From Myxococcales bacterium (GTDB lineage: Bacteria > Myxococcota_A > Polyangia > Polyangiales > Polyangiaceae), in NCBI GenBank assembly GCA_016703425.1, contig JADJCA010000031.1, forward strand, positions 186,001 to 250,000: a DNA stretch of 64,000 bases. The letters run 5' to 3'. How positions within the stretch are numbered: position 1 is the stretch's first letter; every line of letters begins with the position of its first letter. The notes under the pieces are model-generated. The model had not been told where the DNA came from, did not search any database, and saw only the letters and a list, made by a program, of their open reading frames with translations. This document shows, piece after piece, positions 50,226 through 60,448 of this stretch. The position numbers were made by a program, and so were the translations under genes.

Positions 50226-51428
50226 TTAGGGAGAGCTCGACGCGGGAGCGGCTCCCGCGTCGATGGCGAAGGCGGGAGTCTGGCCGCGCGACTTCGCCGT
50301 GAGGATGCCGATGAATGCGGCGAGGACCGCGAGCAAGAGAAACGCCAAGACGAGGCCGACGATGAGGATGACGCGCTCGCCGCCGCTCCGACTCGAGCTT
50401 CCATCGAGCGTCGTCCGAGGGCCTGGAGCGGCAGGAGCGCCAGGACCCGGATACGGCGGAGGGAGCGGTGGCAGCGTCCCGCCCGATTGGGGCGGCGGCG
50501 GCACCTGGCCCATCGGCGGCGCCATCATGGGAGGCGCGGGCGCCGCGTACCCGGGCGGCGCTTGATACGGAGCCGGCGCATACGCGTACGGCGGCGGCCC
50601 GGCTGGCTGCGCGTGGGGCGCGGTCGCCACGACCGTCGGCTGCGGTTGCGACGTGACATCGTCGAGGAAGCGCGCCGCCAGCACCGTGATGTTGTCGTGA
50701 CCACCGCGCTCGTTTGCCATGTCGACGAGTCGTGACGCACCGGCCGCCGGCGAGCCCGCTTCGAGAACGGCTCGCGCAATCTCGGGACCCGTGACGAGAT
50801 CCGTCAACCCGTCGGTGCACAAGACGATGGTGTCGCCTTGCGCAAAGGGCACCGCGTCGATGCGCACCTCGACGTCGACAGCGGCCGCAACACCCAGCGC
50901 GCGGAGGATTCGGTTCGCGTCGGGATGACCGACGGCTTGCTCCGGAGTCAACATGCCCGCGTCGACCATTTGTTGGACGACGGAGTGATCGCGTGTGAGC
51001 GCTAACGCGTGCCCCTGGCGCAAGAGGTAGGCGCGACTGTCGCCGACGTGAGCCACGACGATGCCCGACGATTGAAGGAGGGCGGCGACGATGGTTGACC
51101 CTGGTCGGCCCGCGGCGTCGGGCGGCGCGAGGCCATAGACGCGGTCGTTCGCCGTGCGCACCGCTTGATCAAGGGCTGCGCGCACCGGAGCGTCGAGGGC
51201 CATGCCTTCGAGCGTCTCCACAACAGTTCTTAGCGCGAGGTTCGAGGCCTCTTCGCCGGAGTTGTGCCCGCCCATCCCGTCGCAGACGACAAGCAAGTGG
51301 CCGAACGGGGTCGGTCGGTACGCGAAGGCGTCCTCGTTGACCTGCTTGTCGGGGTCTCGCCCGGCGTCGGTCCGCGACGCGACGTCGACGCGGGGGCGCA
51401 GCGAGGAAGCCTGAACGAGGGTCGCCAT
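50226..51428 (-). CDS. PP2C-family Ser/Thr phosphatase with C-terminal TM
   Basis: ATG 51428 (GTG 51437 possible) gives 400 residues. The PP2C core occupies about residues 10-250, with VNEDAF, VCDGMGGHNSGEEAS, HVGDSRAYLLR, LTRDHS, LCTDGLTDLV and GGHDNITVLAA; all metal-binding Asp residues are present. A Pro/Ala/Tyr-rich linker of about 90 residues leads to one TM (VILIVGLVLAFLLLAVLAAF) and a short Ala-rich tail. The catalytic domain is therefore cytoplasmic and membrane-tethered, like PstP. It sits between the VWA-FHA gene (16 nt) and the FHA-ABC gene (30 nt), so those FHA readers or their ligands are likely substrates. Confidence 0.93.
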   Translation of the reverse strand: MATLVQASSLRPRVDVASRTDAGRDPDKQVNEDAFAYRPTPFGHLLVVCDGMGGHNSGEEASNLALRTVVETLEGMALDAPVRAALDQAVRTANDRVYGLAPPDAAGRPGSTIVAALLQSSGIVVAHVGDSRAYLLRQGHALALTRDHSVVQQMVDAGMLTPEQAVGHPDANRILRALGVAAAVDVEVRIDAVPFAQGDTIVLCTDGLTDLVTGPEIARAVLEAGSPAAGASRLVDMANERGGHDNITVLAARFLDDVTSQPQPTVVATAPHAQPAGPPPYAYAPAPYQAPPGYAAPAPPMMAPPMGQVPPPPQSGGTLPPLPPPYPGPGAPAAPGPRTTLDGSSSRSGGERVILIVGLVLAFLLLAVLAAFIGILTAKSRGQTPAFAIDAGAAPASSSP

Positions 51429-51444
51429 GGCCGCCACAGGTCAA

Positions 51445-53877
51445 TCAGGCGACGCGTACCGAGAACTCAACGGGCCCGAAGCGGAGCGGTCCACCGACTG
51501 GGACCGGAGTCCAGACGCCGGGCAGAATGCGAGAGCCCGCGACGTAGGTGCCGTTGTTGCTCGTCTCGTCACGGACCCAGAGCTGAGCCCCTTCGAACTT
51601 CAGCGTGGCGTGCACACCGCTAATGCGCGGCTCGGGCAACATGACGGGGCACATCGCTGGATCGCGGCCCACCTTGACCTCTTGCCCATTGGGGATCGTG
51701 AAGTCGCCAACGCCGCCGCTCAAGATCGCCTGCGATGCTCCGATGAAGCCGCCGCTGCCGGCGTAGGGGTTCGGCGGCGGTACCGGCTGCGCAGGCATGC
51801 CTCCTGTCAGTGGAAACATGGGGGCGCTTGCGCCCCCACCTCCTTCCCCGGGGGCGAAGAGGGGCTGACCGCATGAGAAACAAACCGACGGCTGGCCCGT
51901 CGTGGCCATCGTCATGGCGCTGCACTTGTCGCAGCGCACCTGAATGACGGCTGGCGGAGCGGCCGGTCGGGCCGCCTCGACAGGCGCGGCGCCATAGCCA
52001 CCACCGCCGCCTCCGTAGCCCCCGGGCGGTCCGCCGCCTCCTGGCGGCGCACCGTACCCACCGCCCGCGGGCGGGCCGCCGTAGCCGCCGCCGGCCGGCG
52101 GACTTCCATAGGGCGGCGGTGCGCCCGCGACGACCGGCGCGAGCGGTTGCCCGCCACCGCCGCCACCTTTGGAACGCTTGCCCTTTCCGCCGCCACCGCC
52201 GCGCAGGAGCACGAGGAAGAGGAGGAGGATGACGATGACGGCCCCCGCGATGCCGAGGATCAGCAGCAGGTTGAACGGCTTCTTCTTCGCCTTCAGGGTG
52301 AGGATCGTCTGAGCGTCTCGGCCGCTCGCTCGGCGCGCGCCGTTGTCGTAAATGAGAATCCGCGCGACCGTCGCTTCGCCAGCCCCCTCGAGGAGCTTCT
52401 CTTCGTCGGGGACCTCGAAGACGGCGAAGGAGTCGTTCACTTCCTTCGCCCCGCCGCGCATGTTCTGAGCGATGAGGTTCTGTTGCACGCGGCGTATGGC
52501 CGCGAGATCGGAGCTGGAGAAATTTGGGTCGGGCTGCGTGCCGGCGGGCACGAAGTAGGCTTCGGCCCGCTTCGAGTCGCCGCCCCAGCAGAACGTCCCG
52601 TAGATTTTCATGGTGCCGCCGGGATAGAGCGGATTGGCTTCCGCCTCGGCGCGCGTCCGCGCGATGTCGACGTCGAGCGGCCACTGGGACGGATCAACGC
52701 CGATGGGCACGTTCTGGAAGGTCGCGTCGCCCTTGATGGGAGGCTGGACGTTCGCGAACTCTAGCTGGAACGACTGGGAGACCGTCGGGTTGAGGCAGGA
52801 GAGGCGCCACTTCGCGACGTACATCGCGTTGAAGCGCGCGCGGACGAGCTCGATGATCTTGCGACCCTTCGCCTCGCCTTGGCCTTCCCGGACGATGTTG
52901 AAGAAGCCGCCGATCTCCGGATTCGCCAGTTCCTGCATGAACTGCTGGTCGTTGTTGCGGAAGACGTCGTTCACGAGGCCGCCGGCGTTGGGCATCCACA
53001 CGCTGATGATCGGCAGCGGCGTCTTGGGGACCGATTGGTTGTCGTCGGGGAAGCGGCCCTTGGTGGCAAACTGGCGGAACAGCGCCGCCGTCGCGGAGAC
53101 GCCGGCGGCGTCGTTGCGACTGGCACCGTTGGAAAGTACGACCATCGCTTGATGGAGCGGGATCTCTTGCGGCCCCTGCGTGTTGCCGATGCTCCCAAAG
53201 GCGTCGGCGGTCATCTTCTTGAGCAGGTCAAAGAGCGGCCGATCGCGGCCTCGCGAGGGCGCCGGCGCCGGCTGCGCGTTGAGCACGTTCACCAGGTCGT
53301 TGCGCTGAGGAAACGTCTTCCAGTTGGAGTCGTGGAGCACCAGTCGATCATCGAAGATCATGAGGCGCATGTGGTCCGCCGGCTGCATCGCCTCGATGAA
53401 CTGGCGAGCGATGGCGCGACCTTCCGCGTAGCGGCTGCCCATGCTGGCGGCGGCGTCGACGACGACGAGCCACGCGGTGCCGAAGCCCTTCTCGCGCCGC
53501 TTGACGGCGTCGCCCCAACGCTCGACGGTGCCTTCAAGCGTAGCCAGCGTGTCGGCGCCTTCCACCTTGACGAGCAGGCGAGCGTTCGCCTGCGGGAAAG
53601 GCATCGGACTCCACACGGCGTTGGGCTTCTCGAGTTCCGACGAAATGCAATCGATGGTGGCGTTGCCGCCGCCGACGTTCGCACACGGCGTCATGACCTT
53701 CGAGACGGCGTTGAACTGCACCACTTCCACGATGCTGGTGAGCAGCGGGGCGCCGCTCACCACGGCGGCTCGCGGGTCGATGCGAAGAATGTGGGTCTCC
53801 GGCGCGGCGTAACCGAGCGACGACACCACGAAGACGACCGCGCCCAGGAGAAACGCGAAGGCTCTCGACACTTGCAT
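51445..53877 (-). CDS. Transmembrane VWA-zinc ribbon-FHA protein
   Basis: ATG 53877 (GTG 53886 possible) gives 810 residues. A Sec signal (AFLLGAVVFVVSSLGYA) precedes a periplasmic VWA-like domain whose metal motif is degenerate (VVVDAAASMGS, with Ala for the first Ser of DxSxS). After about 540 residues one TM (LLLILGIAGAVIVILLLFLV) crosses the membrane. The cytoplasmic part is a Gly/Pro/Tyr-rich linker, a zinc ribbon (CDKCSAMTM and CFSCGQPLF) and a C-terminal FHA domain (VGRDPAMCPVML, EPRISGVHATLKF, SNNGTYVAG). The layout suggests a receptor linking a periplasmic event to phosphothreonine binding inside. Confidence 0.88.
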   Translation of the reverse strand: MQVSRAFAFLLGAVVFVVSSLGYAAPETHILRIDPRAAVVSGAPLLTSIVEVVQFNAVSKVMTPCANVGGGNATIDCISSELEKPNAVWSPMPFPQANARLLVKVEGADTLATLEGTVERWGDAVKRREKGFGTAWLVVVDAAASMGSRYAEGRAIARQFIEAMQPADHMRLMIFDDRLVLHDSNWKTFPQRNDLVNVLNAQPAPAPSRGRDRPLFDLLKKMTADAFGSIGNTQGPQEIPLHQAMVVLSNGASRNDAAGVSATAALFRQFATKGRFPDDNQSVPKTPLPIISVWMPNAGGLVNDVFRNNDQQFMQELANPEIGGFFNIVREGQGEAKGRKIIELVRARFNAMYVAKWRLSCLNPTVSQSFQLEFANVQPPIKGDATFQNVPIGVDPSQWPLDVDIARTRAEAEANPLYPGGTMKIYGTFCWGGDSKRAEAYFVPAGTQPDPNFSSSDLAAIRRVQQNLIAQNMRGGAKEVNDSFAVFEVPDEEKLLEGAGEATVARILIYDNGARRASGRDAQTILTLKAKKKPFNLLLILGIAGAVIVILLLFLVLLRGGGGGKGKRSKGGGGGGQPLAPVVAGAPPPYGSPPAGGGYGGPPAGGGYGAPPGGGGPPGGYGGGGGGYGAAPVEAARPAAPPAVIQVRCDKCSAMTMATTGQPSVCFSCGQPLFAPGEGGGGASAPMFPLTGGMPAQPVPPPNPYAGSGGFIGASQAILSGGVGDFTIPNGQEVKVGRDPAMCPVMLPEPRISGVHATLKFEGAQLWVRDETSNNGTYVAGSRILPGVWTPVPVGGPLRFGPVEFSVRVA

Positions 53878-53878
53878 A

Positions 53879-55054
53879 TTACACACGCCCCACGATCTTC
53901 ACGATCGTGGTGAAGCCCCCGAAGCGCACGCGATCGCCGTCCTTCAATTCGCGGCGCCCGTTGAAGCCAAGGTGCTCATCGTTGACGTAGGTGCCGTTGG
54001 TGGAGCCCGTGTCTTCGACGTGAACGGCCCCCGAGACGTTGTCGACGAGCAACGCCGCGTGTTTCGACGAGATGGTCGGGTCCGGCAGCTGGATGTCGAG
54101 GGTTTCACCGCTGTTGGCGCGCCCTAGGGTGACGCGACCGCCGGCGAGGGGCCAGAACTCACCCTGCGCGTTGGCCTGGTAGGCGACGAGGAAGCCGCGG
54201 AGCGTGCGGTTTCCCGGCGCCGGGGCCGCGTCGGCTTGCGTTGGCGCGGAGCCGGGACTCGGTTGTTGCGCGTAGGGTGAAGGTGGCGCCGCCGAGGCGC
54301 CCGGTGCGACGCCGAACGGCGGCGGCTGGCCCTGCGGAGCATACCCTTGCTGCGCGCCTTGTGGGCCGCCGGGGGCGGCGCCGGGCGGGGCACCAAAGCC
54401 ACCGAAGCCAGGGCTCGGTTGCGGCGATTGCTGCGGAGGGCCGCCCTGCGGTCCGCCGGGCGCACCGAACGGTGGCGGCGCACCTTGCGGAGCGTAGCCC
54501 GGCGCACCGTAAGGCGACGCTTGCGGGGGTGCACCAAAAGGCGGCGGCGCGTACGCGTCGGCGCCGTAGCCCTGAGCCGGCGGCGCTTCGGGCGCCCCGT
54601 ACCCCTGAGCGGGCGGCGGGCCATAAGGCCCTTGCGGCTGAGCCGGCGGCGCCCCGAAAGGCGCGGGCGCGCCGTACGGGGGTTGAGCGCCGTAGGGCGA
54701 CGCCTGCTGCGGCGGAGGGGCGCCGAACGGCTGCGGGGTCGGACCGTATCCGGGCCCCCCGCCGGCTGGTCCGCCTGGTCCTCCGCCGGGCGGCCCGAAC
54801 GCGGGGGCTGGCGTCGTTTGCGGCGACCCTTGCGGAGCGAAGCCTTGAGGAGGCGCCCCCGGCGGTGCACCGAAGGCTGGCGGCGGAGCCCCGAACGCCG
54901 GCGGCGGCGCTCCAAACGGAGCACCCGGCGGCGGCCCTTGTGGCGCGCCTGGCGGCGGACCGGCGGGAGCTGGTGCACCAAGCGCGAACCCACAGGAGTT
55001 ACAAAATTTGTCGGTGGGGAGGACGGGTGAGCCGCACTTCGGGCAAGCGCTCAT
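53879..55054 (-). CDS. Zinc ribbon-FHA protein with long Pro/Gly/Ala linker
   Basis: ATG 55054 gives 391 residues; the stop TAA lies one base before the next ATG. An N-terminal zinc ribbon (CPKCGSPVLPTDKFCNSCGF) is followed by about 240 residues of low-complexity Pro/Gly/Ala/Gln sequence with repeated APPPFGAP and GYGAP units. A canonical C-terminal FHA domain follows (TLGRANSGETLDIQL, PTISSKHAALL, TGSTNGTYVND), with the Arg, Ser, His and Asn contact residues for pThr present. No TM, so cytoplasmic. First gene of the five-gene operon. The linker may phase-separate or bind partners, which is speculation. Confidence 0.9.
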   Translation of the reverse strand: MSACPKCGSPVLPTDKFCNSCGFALGAPAPAGPPPGAPQGPPPGAPFGAPPPAFGAPPPAFGAPPGAPPQGFAPQGSPQTTPAPAFGPPGGGPGGPAGGGPGYGPTPQPFGAPPPQQASPYGAQPPYGAPAPFGAPPAQPQGPYGPPPAQGYGAPEAPPAQGYGADAYAPPPFGAPPQASPYGAPGYAPQGAPPPFGAPGGPQGGPPQQSPQPSPGFGGFGAPPGAAPGGPQGAQQGYAPQGQPPPFGVAPGASAAPPSPYAQQPSPGSAPTQADAAPAPGNRTLRGFLVAYQANAQGEFWPLAGGRVTLGRANSGETLDIQLPDPTISSKHAALLVDNVSGAVHVEDTGSTNGTYVNDEHLGFNGRRELKDGDRVRFGGFTTIVKIVGRV

Positions 55055-55268
55055 CGCGAACCTTTCGGGCGCGTGGGGTGATCGGCGCCCGCCGAGCCAC
55101 GCGCGGGCGGAGCATAACGAAGAACAAGGGGGAATTGTGCGGAAACTGGTGCCCCCGACTCCGCGAAAATCGCCGGCTCGATCGCGGCAAGGGCTCGCCC
55201 ATGGGAGGCGCATCGCGAGGTCAAACCAACGCACGCCGTGTTCACCCCGGCGGTTTGCCGTTCTGCGG

Positions 55269-56609
<1,341 letters not shown>

Positions 56610-56610
56610 T

Positions 56611-57372
56611 TCACTCGCCTCCGCGAAGGATGCGCGCCGTAGCGAAGGCAGCCCCGAAGCCGTTGTCGATGTTCACCACGGTGATGCCCGACGCGCAGCT
56701 CGTGAGCATGCACATGAGCGCGGTGAAGCCCTCAAGCGCAGCGCCATAGCCGACGGAGGTCGGAACCGCGATGACGGGCACACGGACGAGGCCGCCGACG
56801 ACGCTCGGCAGCGCCCCCTCCATCCCCGCCACGACCACCACGACGGAGGCACGCTCGAGTGTCTCTCGCTTGTGGAGCAGTCGGTGGATGCCGGCCACGC
56901 CGACGTCGTAGACGCGCTCAATCCGGCCACCGAGCAAGCGCAGCGTCTCGCCGCATTCTTCCGCGACCGGTAGGTCGCTCGTGCCGGCGCTGATAAGCAC
57001 GACGGGCCCTGCCTTCGGGGCCAGCGCGGGAATCGGAGCTTGCTCGAGGATGCACAGCCGCGGGAGCTCTACGTGGCGAAACCCGGGAATCGCCGCGACG
57101 AGCGCCTTGGCCTTCTCGCCGTCGATCCGCGTCACGAGGACGTTTTGGCCGCTCGTCGCGAGCTCACGGCTGATGCCAATGATCTGTTCGGCGGTCTTTC
57201 CCTGGCCAAGGACGACCTCGGGCACGCCCTGGCGGAGAGCGCGATGGTGATCGACGGTCGCGTAGCCGAGGTCGGCGAAGGGAAGCGCGCGCAGCTCGGA
57301 GGCCGCGTCATCGACGGAGGCCGAGCCATCGCGGACGCGTTCGAGGAGCTGGCGCAGCCGAGGGAGATCCAT
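56611..57372 (-). CDS. larB: Nickel pincer cofactor biosynthesis protein LarB
   Basis: ATG 57372 gives 253 residues. The short N-terminal domain (LRQLLERVRDGSASVDDA, GYATVDHHRALRQGVPEVV) and C-terminal PurE/AIR-carboxylase-like domain (VLISAGTSDLPVAEECGETL, VVVVAGMEGALPSVVGGLV, SVGYGAALEGFTAL) match LarB. LarB carboxylates nicotinic acid adenine dinucleotide, the first step to the Ni-pincer nucleotide. It is adjacent to larC; the sulfur-transfer enzyme LarE must be elsewhere. Confidence 0.93.
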   Translation of the reverse strand: MDLPRLRQLLERVRDGSASVDDAASELRALPFADLGYATVDHHRALRQGVPEVVLGQGKTAEQIIGISRELATSGQNVLVTRIDGEKAKALVAAIPGFRHVELPRLCILEQAPIPALAPKAGPVVLISAGTSDLPVAEECGETLRLLGGRIERVYDVGVAGIHRLLHKRETLERASVVVVVAGMEGALPSVVGGLVRVPVIAVPTSVGYGAALEGFTALMCMLTSCASGITVVNIDNGFGAAFATARILRGGE

Positions 57373-57510
57373 GAGGCGGCGGACTATAGCGCGTGAAAGG
57401 GCTCGCGACTCGTCTGATGAGGACCGCTTCGGTCCTCTCGCCGGCGGCGGAACCGGATTTTGCTCCAGCTTTGCGGTAACCTCGCCGGCGTGTGGGCTCG
57501 CCCCATTGCC

Positions 57511-58077
57511 ATGCGGCCCGTGCCGCCCTTCGCGGTCGTCGATCGAGCGGTCCTCGATGGCATCGAGAACGAGCTGTCGCGCGCCGGGGAGCGCGCCGAT
57601 GCCATCCTCGATGCAGCCTTCGATCGCTTCGAGGAGCGCCAGGTCGAGCTGGCGCGTCACGTGGGCGACGTCTTGGATCGCCCCCTCGACGAGACCGCCA
57701 CGGCGTTGGGCTCCTTTCTGTCGATCGTGATCTTCATGGCCTTCGAGCGGGCCTTCGGGGAGCGGCTCGAGGCCGTCAGCACGGACGCGCTCAAGGCGAC
57801 CGTCGATTCGTTGTCGCTTGAGGAAGAGCTTCGCGCACGGGCTCCCACCGAACCGCTCGATCTTGAAGACGTCGTCGCCCATGAGCAGCCGGGCATCATG
57901 GCGTTCGTTCACTTGCACTTGGAGGCGGCCTTAGAAGAGGCCGCTAGCGGCGAAGACGTGGACGTCGATGACGTGCACCTCGTCTACCAGACCATGCTGG
58001 TTCAAACGCTGGCGCTGTCCCACGCGGTCGCGCCCGACGAGCGCTCGAAGGCGGGCGGAACCGAGCTTTTGGCCTAG
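57511..58077 (+). CDS. Hypothetical acidic helical protein
   Basis: ATG 57511 (MRPVPPFAVVDRAVLDG) gives 188 residues; GTG 57490 and TTG 57460 in the same frame are alternatives. The sequence is acidic and predicted helical (AGERADAILDAAFDRFEERQ, LDETATALGSFLSIVIFMAF) with one moderately hydrophobic segment. No family is recognised. It is divergent from larB and 57 nt upstream of the MDR gene. Confidence 0.65.
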   Translation: MRPVPPFAVVDRAVLDGIENELSRAGERADAILDAAFDRFEERQVELARHVGDVLDRPLDETATALGSFLSIVIFMAFERAFGERLEAVSTDALKATVDSLSLEEELRARAPTEPLDLEDVVAHEQPGIMAFVHLHLEAALEEAASGEDVDVDDVHLVYQTMLVQTLALSHAVAPDERSKAGGTELLA

Positions 58078-58134
58078 TCGCCCGATTCTCGTTTCAACGC
58101 TCAAGCAGCACGCAGGCCCGCGAGACAAGGACCC

Positions 58135-59178
58135 ATGAAAACCGAAGTGATGGCGCTGTCGAAACACGGCGGCCCGGAAGTCTTGGAGCGCCAGACCGTC
58201 GACCTGCCAGAGCCGGGGCCGCGCGAGGTGCGGGTTCGCGTACGCGCCGTCGCGCTGAACCGGCTCGACCTGTGGGTTCGGAAAGGTCTGCCCAACCTCA
58301 AGCTCACGTACCCGCATCGGCTCGGCTCGGACATCGTGGGAGAGGTTGACGCACTGGGGCCCGGTGCGCGCGGCGTCTCCGCGGTGCTCGGGCAGCGCGT
58401 CGTCGTCAACCCTGGCGTCTCCTGCGGCGCATGCGCGCGCTGTTTGAGCGGCCAAGACAACCTGTGCCCGCGCTACGCCATCCTCGGCGAGAACACGCAA
58501 GGCGGCTACGGGCGCCACCTCAACGTCCCCGATGCGAACCTCCTCCCCTTCCCCGACGGCCTCACCTTTGAAGAAGCGAGCGCCGTCCCCTTGGTCTTCC
58601 TCACGGCCTGGCAAATGGTCGTGCGCAAGGCAGAGGTCTCGGCGGGCCAAACGGTCCTGGTTCAGGCCGGCGGCAGCGGCGTCGGGAGCGCCGCCATCCA
58701 GATCGCCAAGCTCATGGGGGCGCGCGTCATCGCGACGGCCGGCTCCGACGAGAAGTGCCGGCGCGCCAAGGCGCTCGGCGCCGACGAGGTCATCAACTAC
58801 CGCGAGCAAGACTTCCTTGCAGAGTGCAAGTCGCTCACGAGCAAGCGGGGCGTCGACGTCGTCATCGAGCACGTTGGCGGCGAGGTTTTCGAGAAGAGCA
58901 TCTTGGCAGCCCGATGGGGCGGCCGCGTCATCACGTGCGGGGCCACCGCTGGCTTCACGCCGACGATGGACCTTCGCCAGATCTTCTTCCGCCAGGTCTC
59001 GGTCCTCGGATCGACGATGGGCCCAAAGGGCGATCTCTTTCCGATCTTGGAGCTGGTAGCGGCGCGGAGGCTGCGTCCCGTCGTCGGAGAGACACTGTCC
59101 TTGTGGGAGGCGCCAAAGGCGCACGCCGCGCTCGAGAGCCGAGACGTCTTCGGAAAGGTCGTCTTGAGCGTCGACTGA
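58135..59178 (+). CDS. Zinc-type MDR alcohol dehydrogenase / quinone oxidoreductase family
   Basis: The 347-residue protein is a medium-chain dehydrogenase/reductase. The N-terminal GroES-like domain has GSDIVGEV and a four-Cys structural zinc lobe (CGACARCLSGQDNLC). The NAD(P)-binding domain has VQAGGSGVGSAAIQIAKL. ARWGGRVITCGATAG and the C-terminus match the zinc-binding dehydrogenase branch. Cofactor preference and substrate are undetermined. Confidence 0.9.
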   Translation: MKTEVMALSKHGGPEVLERQTVDLPEPGPREVRVRVRAVALNRLDLWVRKGLPNLKLTYPHRLGSDIVGEVDALGPGARGVSAVLGQRVVVNPGVSCGACARCLSGQDNLCPRYAILGENTQGGYGRHLNVPDANLLPFPDGLTFEEASAVPLVFLTAWQMVVRKAEVSAGQTVLVQAGGSGVGSAAIQIAKLMGARVIATAGSDEKCRRAKALGADEVINYREQDFLAECKSLTSKRGVDVVIEHVGGEVFEKSILAARWGGRVITCGATAGFTPTMDLRQIFFRQVSVLGSTMGPKGDLFPILELVAARRLRPVVGETLSLWEAPKAHAALESRDVFGKVVLSVD

Positions 59179-59222
59179 CGGGGCTGGTGACGGATCGGAC
59201 GAGCCGCGGCCATAGGCGGGGG

Positions 59223-59672
59223 ATGGTGCGACGGCTGCTGCTCCTCGCCATAAGCGTCAGCTCTTGTGGCGGCCGGATCTTGTCCGAATCCGAGCCGCCC
59301 GCGGCGCGCGCGGCCACTGATGCCGAAGCCGACGGCGGTGCTTCGCCGGCCAGCCCCGCGCCCTCGCTCGCGGCCGGAGCGACGTGCGACCTCGGCGCCG
59401 AGCCGAGCCTCGTCGCCATCGACACCGTCGACGCAAAGCGATGTCGCTCTCGCCCGTGCGCCGCCGAGGGGTGGCTCGCCGCGGCGACGGAACGCTGCAC
59501 GCCCGGCGAATACCGCATTCGATTGAGCGGCCAAGGGTGCCCCTTGGCGGTTCACGCAGCGAGTCCAAGTCCGCGCGGTGGCGCGTGCATCGCGGAAGCC
59601 CTCTCCGAGGCGCGGCTTTGCGAGGCCGACGACTGCGTGGCACTCGAGATTCGGGGCGACCCGCTGCGCTAA
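59223..59672 (+). CDS. Small Cys-rich lipoprotein, unknown
   Basis: ATG 59223 gives 149 residues with lipobox SVSSC. A short Ala/Pro/Asp linker leads to a domain with eight cysteines (GATCDLGAE, KRCRSRPCAAEG, ATERCTPGEY, GACIAEAL, ARLCEADDC). No family is recognised. It starts 44 nt after the MDR stop and may be co-transcribed. It is convergent with the next lipoprotein. Confidence 0.7.
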   Translation: MVRRLLLLAISVSSCGGRILSESEPPAARAATDAEADGGASPASPAPSLAAGATCDLGAEPSLVAIDTVDAKRCRSRPCAAEGWLAAATERCTPGEYRIRLSGQGCPLAVHAASPSPRGGACIAEALSEARLCEADDCVALEIRGDPLR

Positions 59673-59693
59673 GTCGCGACAGACGCGAAAGAG

Positions 59694-60122
59694 TCAGTTC
59701 TTCACGTCCCAACGGCCCGTGGCGATGACCTTGCCGCCGCGCACGACCGACACCGTGGCGCTCTGCGAGGCGTAGCCTTCACCGAAGGGACTCGAGCCGC
59801 CTTCTCCCACGAGGAACGTCTCTCCCACGTCGAGCTTCTGGTTCTTGTTGGCGTCGTCGACGAAGGACAGCTCTGTGAAGGTGGCCGGCGTGCCGGGACC
59901 AAACTGAATCGTCACGGAAAGCTCCGAGAGAACGAAAGGTCCGCCGGCTGTCAGTTTGATGCGACAGAGATCGTCACCGGGGTTCGTCGAGAGGGGCTTC
60001 GGGTCATCGCTGACTTCGATCTTGGCTCCCACGCCCTGTTCGGCGGCGGCCGCGCTTGGCTCGGTGGTTTCGGAGCTGCACCCAACGACGAGCCAGAGAA
60101 GCGCAACGCTCAACCGCGGCAT
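59694..60122 (-). CDS. Small lipoprotein, beta-sandwich-like
   Basis: ATG 60122 (MPRLSVALLWLVVGC) gives 142 residues with a very short lipoprotein signal; ATG 60137 is an alternative. The mature part has two predicted beta sheets (FVLSELSVTIQFG, SQSATVSVVRGGKVI) around an acidic loop DDANKNQKLDVGE that resembles a calcium-binding DxNxN loop. No function assigned. Confidence 0.7.
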   Translation of the reverse strand: MPRLSVALLWLVVGCSSETTEPSAAAAEQGVGAKIEVSDDPKPLSTNPGDDLCRIKLTAGGPFVLSELSVTIQFGPGTPATFTELSFVDDANKNQKLDVGETFLVGEGGSSPFGEGYASQSATVSVVRGGKVIATGRWDVKN

Positions 60123-60170
60123 GGGCCGATCATACATGCGCCACGCGCCGCGCGGCGGTATGAACCGCGC

Positions 60171-60356
60171 CTACGCAGCGTGCACGTCTTTTGCGGCGTC
60201 TCGCGGGTCCACGACGTCGACCTGCGAAGGGGCGCGGTGCTGACCAAAACGCAAGAGCTCGCGAGCGAGGTCACGCGAGGAGGGCGCCTCGCACTCTCGA
60301 GCGTCGTCCGATGAACCGGCGTCGATGGCGTAGAGGAAGATCCGATGCTGCGGCAT
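60171..60356 (-). CDS. Possible 61-residue small protein
   Basis: ATG 60356 to 60171 encodes MPQHRIFLYAIDAGSSDDAR and onward, with balanced charged composition unlike the Arg/Pro-rich shadow frames around it. It lies in an otherwise empty 326-nt gap between the lipoprotein start (60122) and the Nudix stop (60449). No Shine-Dalgarno is evident. It could be a remnant of a longer gene. Confidence 0.35.
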   Translation of the reverse strand: MPQHRIFLYAIDAGSSDDARECEAPSSRDLARELLRFGQHRAPSQVDVVDPRDAAKDVHAA

Positions 60357-60448
60357 GGGTACGCGAGCCGCTCTGGCACGCCCTGACCTCGGCGCTAGCC
60401 TCGGCCGAAATTAGTCCCCTCGGTTCCCGTTCTCACCGGCGCGCAATT

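Noticed and set aside
46856..55054. Type VI secretion accessory cluster (FHA, PP2C and VWA genes occur there)
   Set aside because: No Tss structural genes are present in or next to the operon, and the transporter is an ABCG-type protein.
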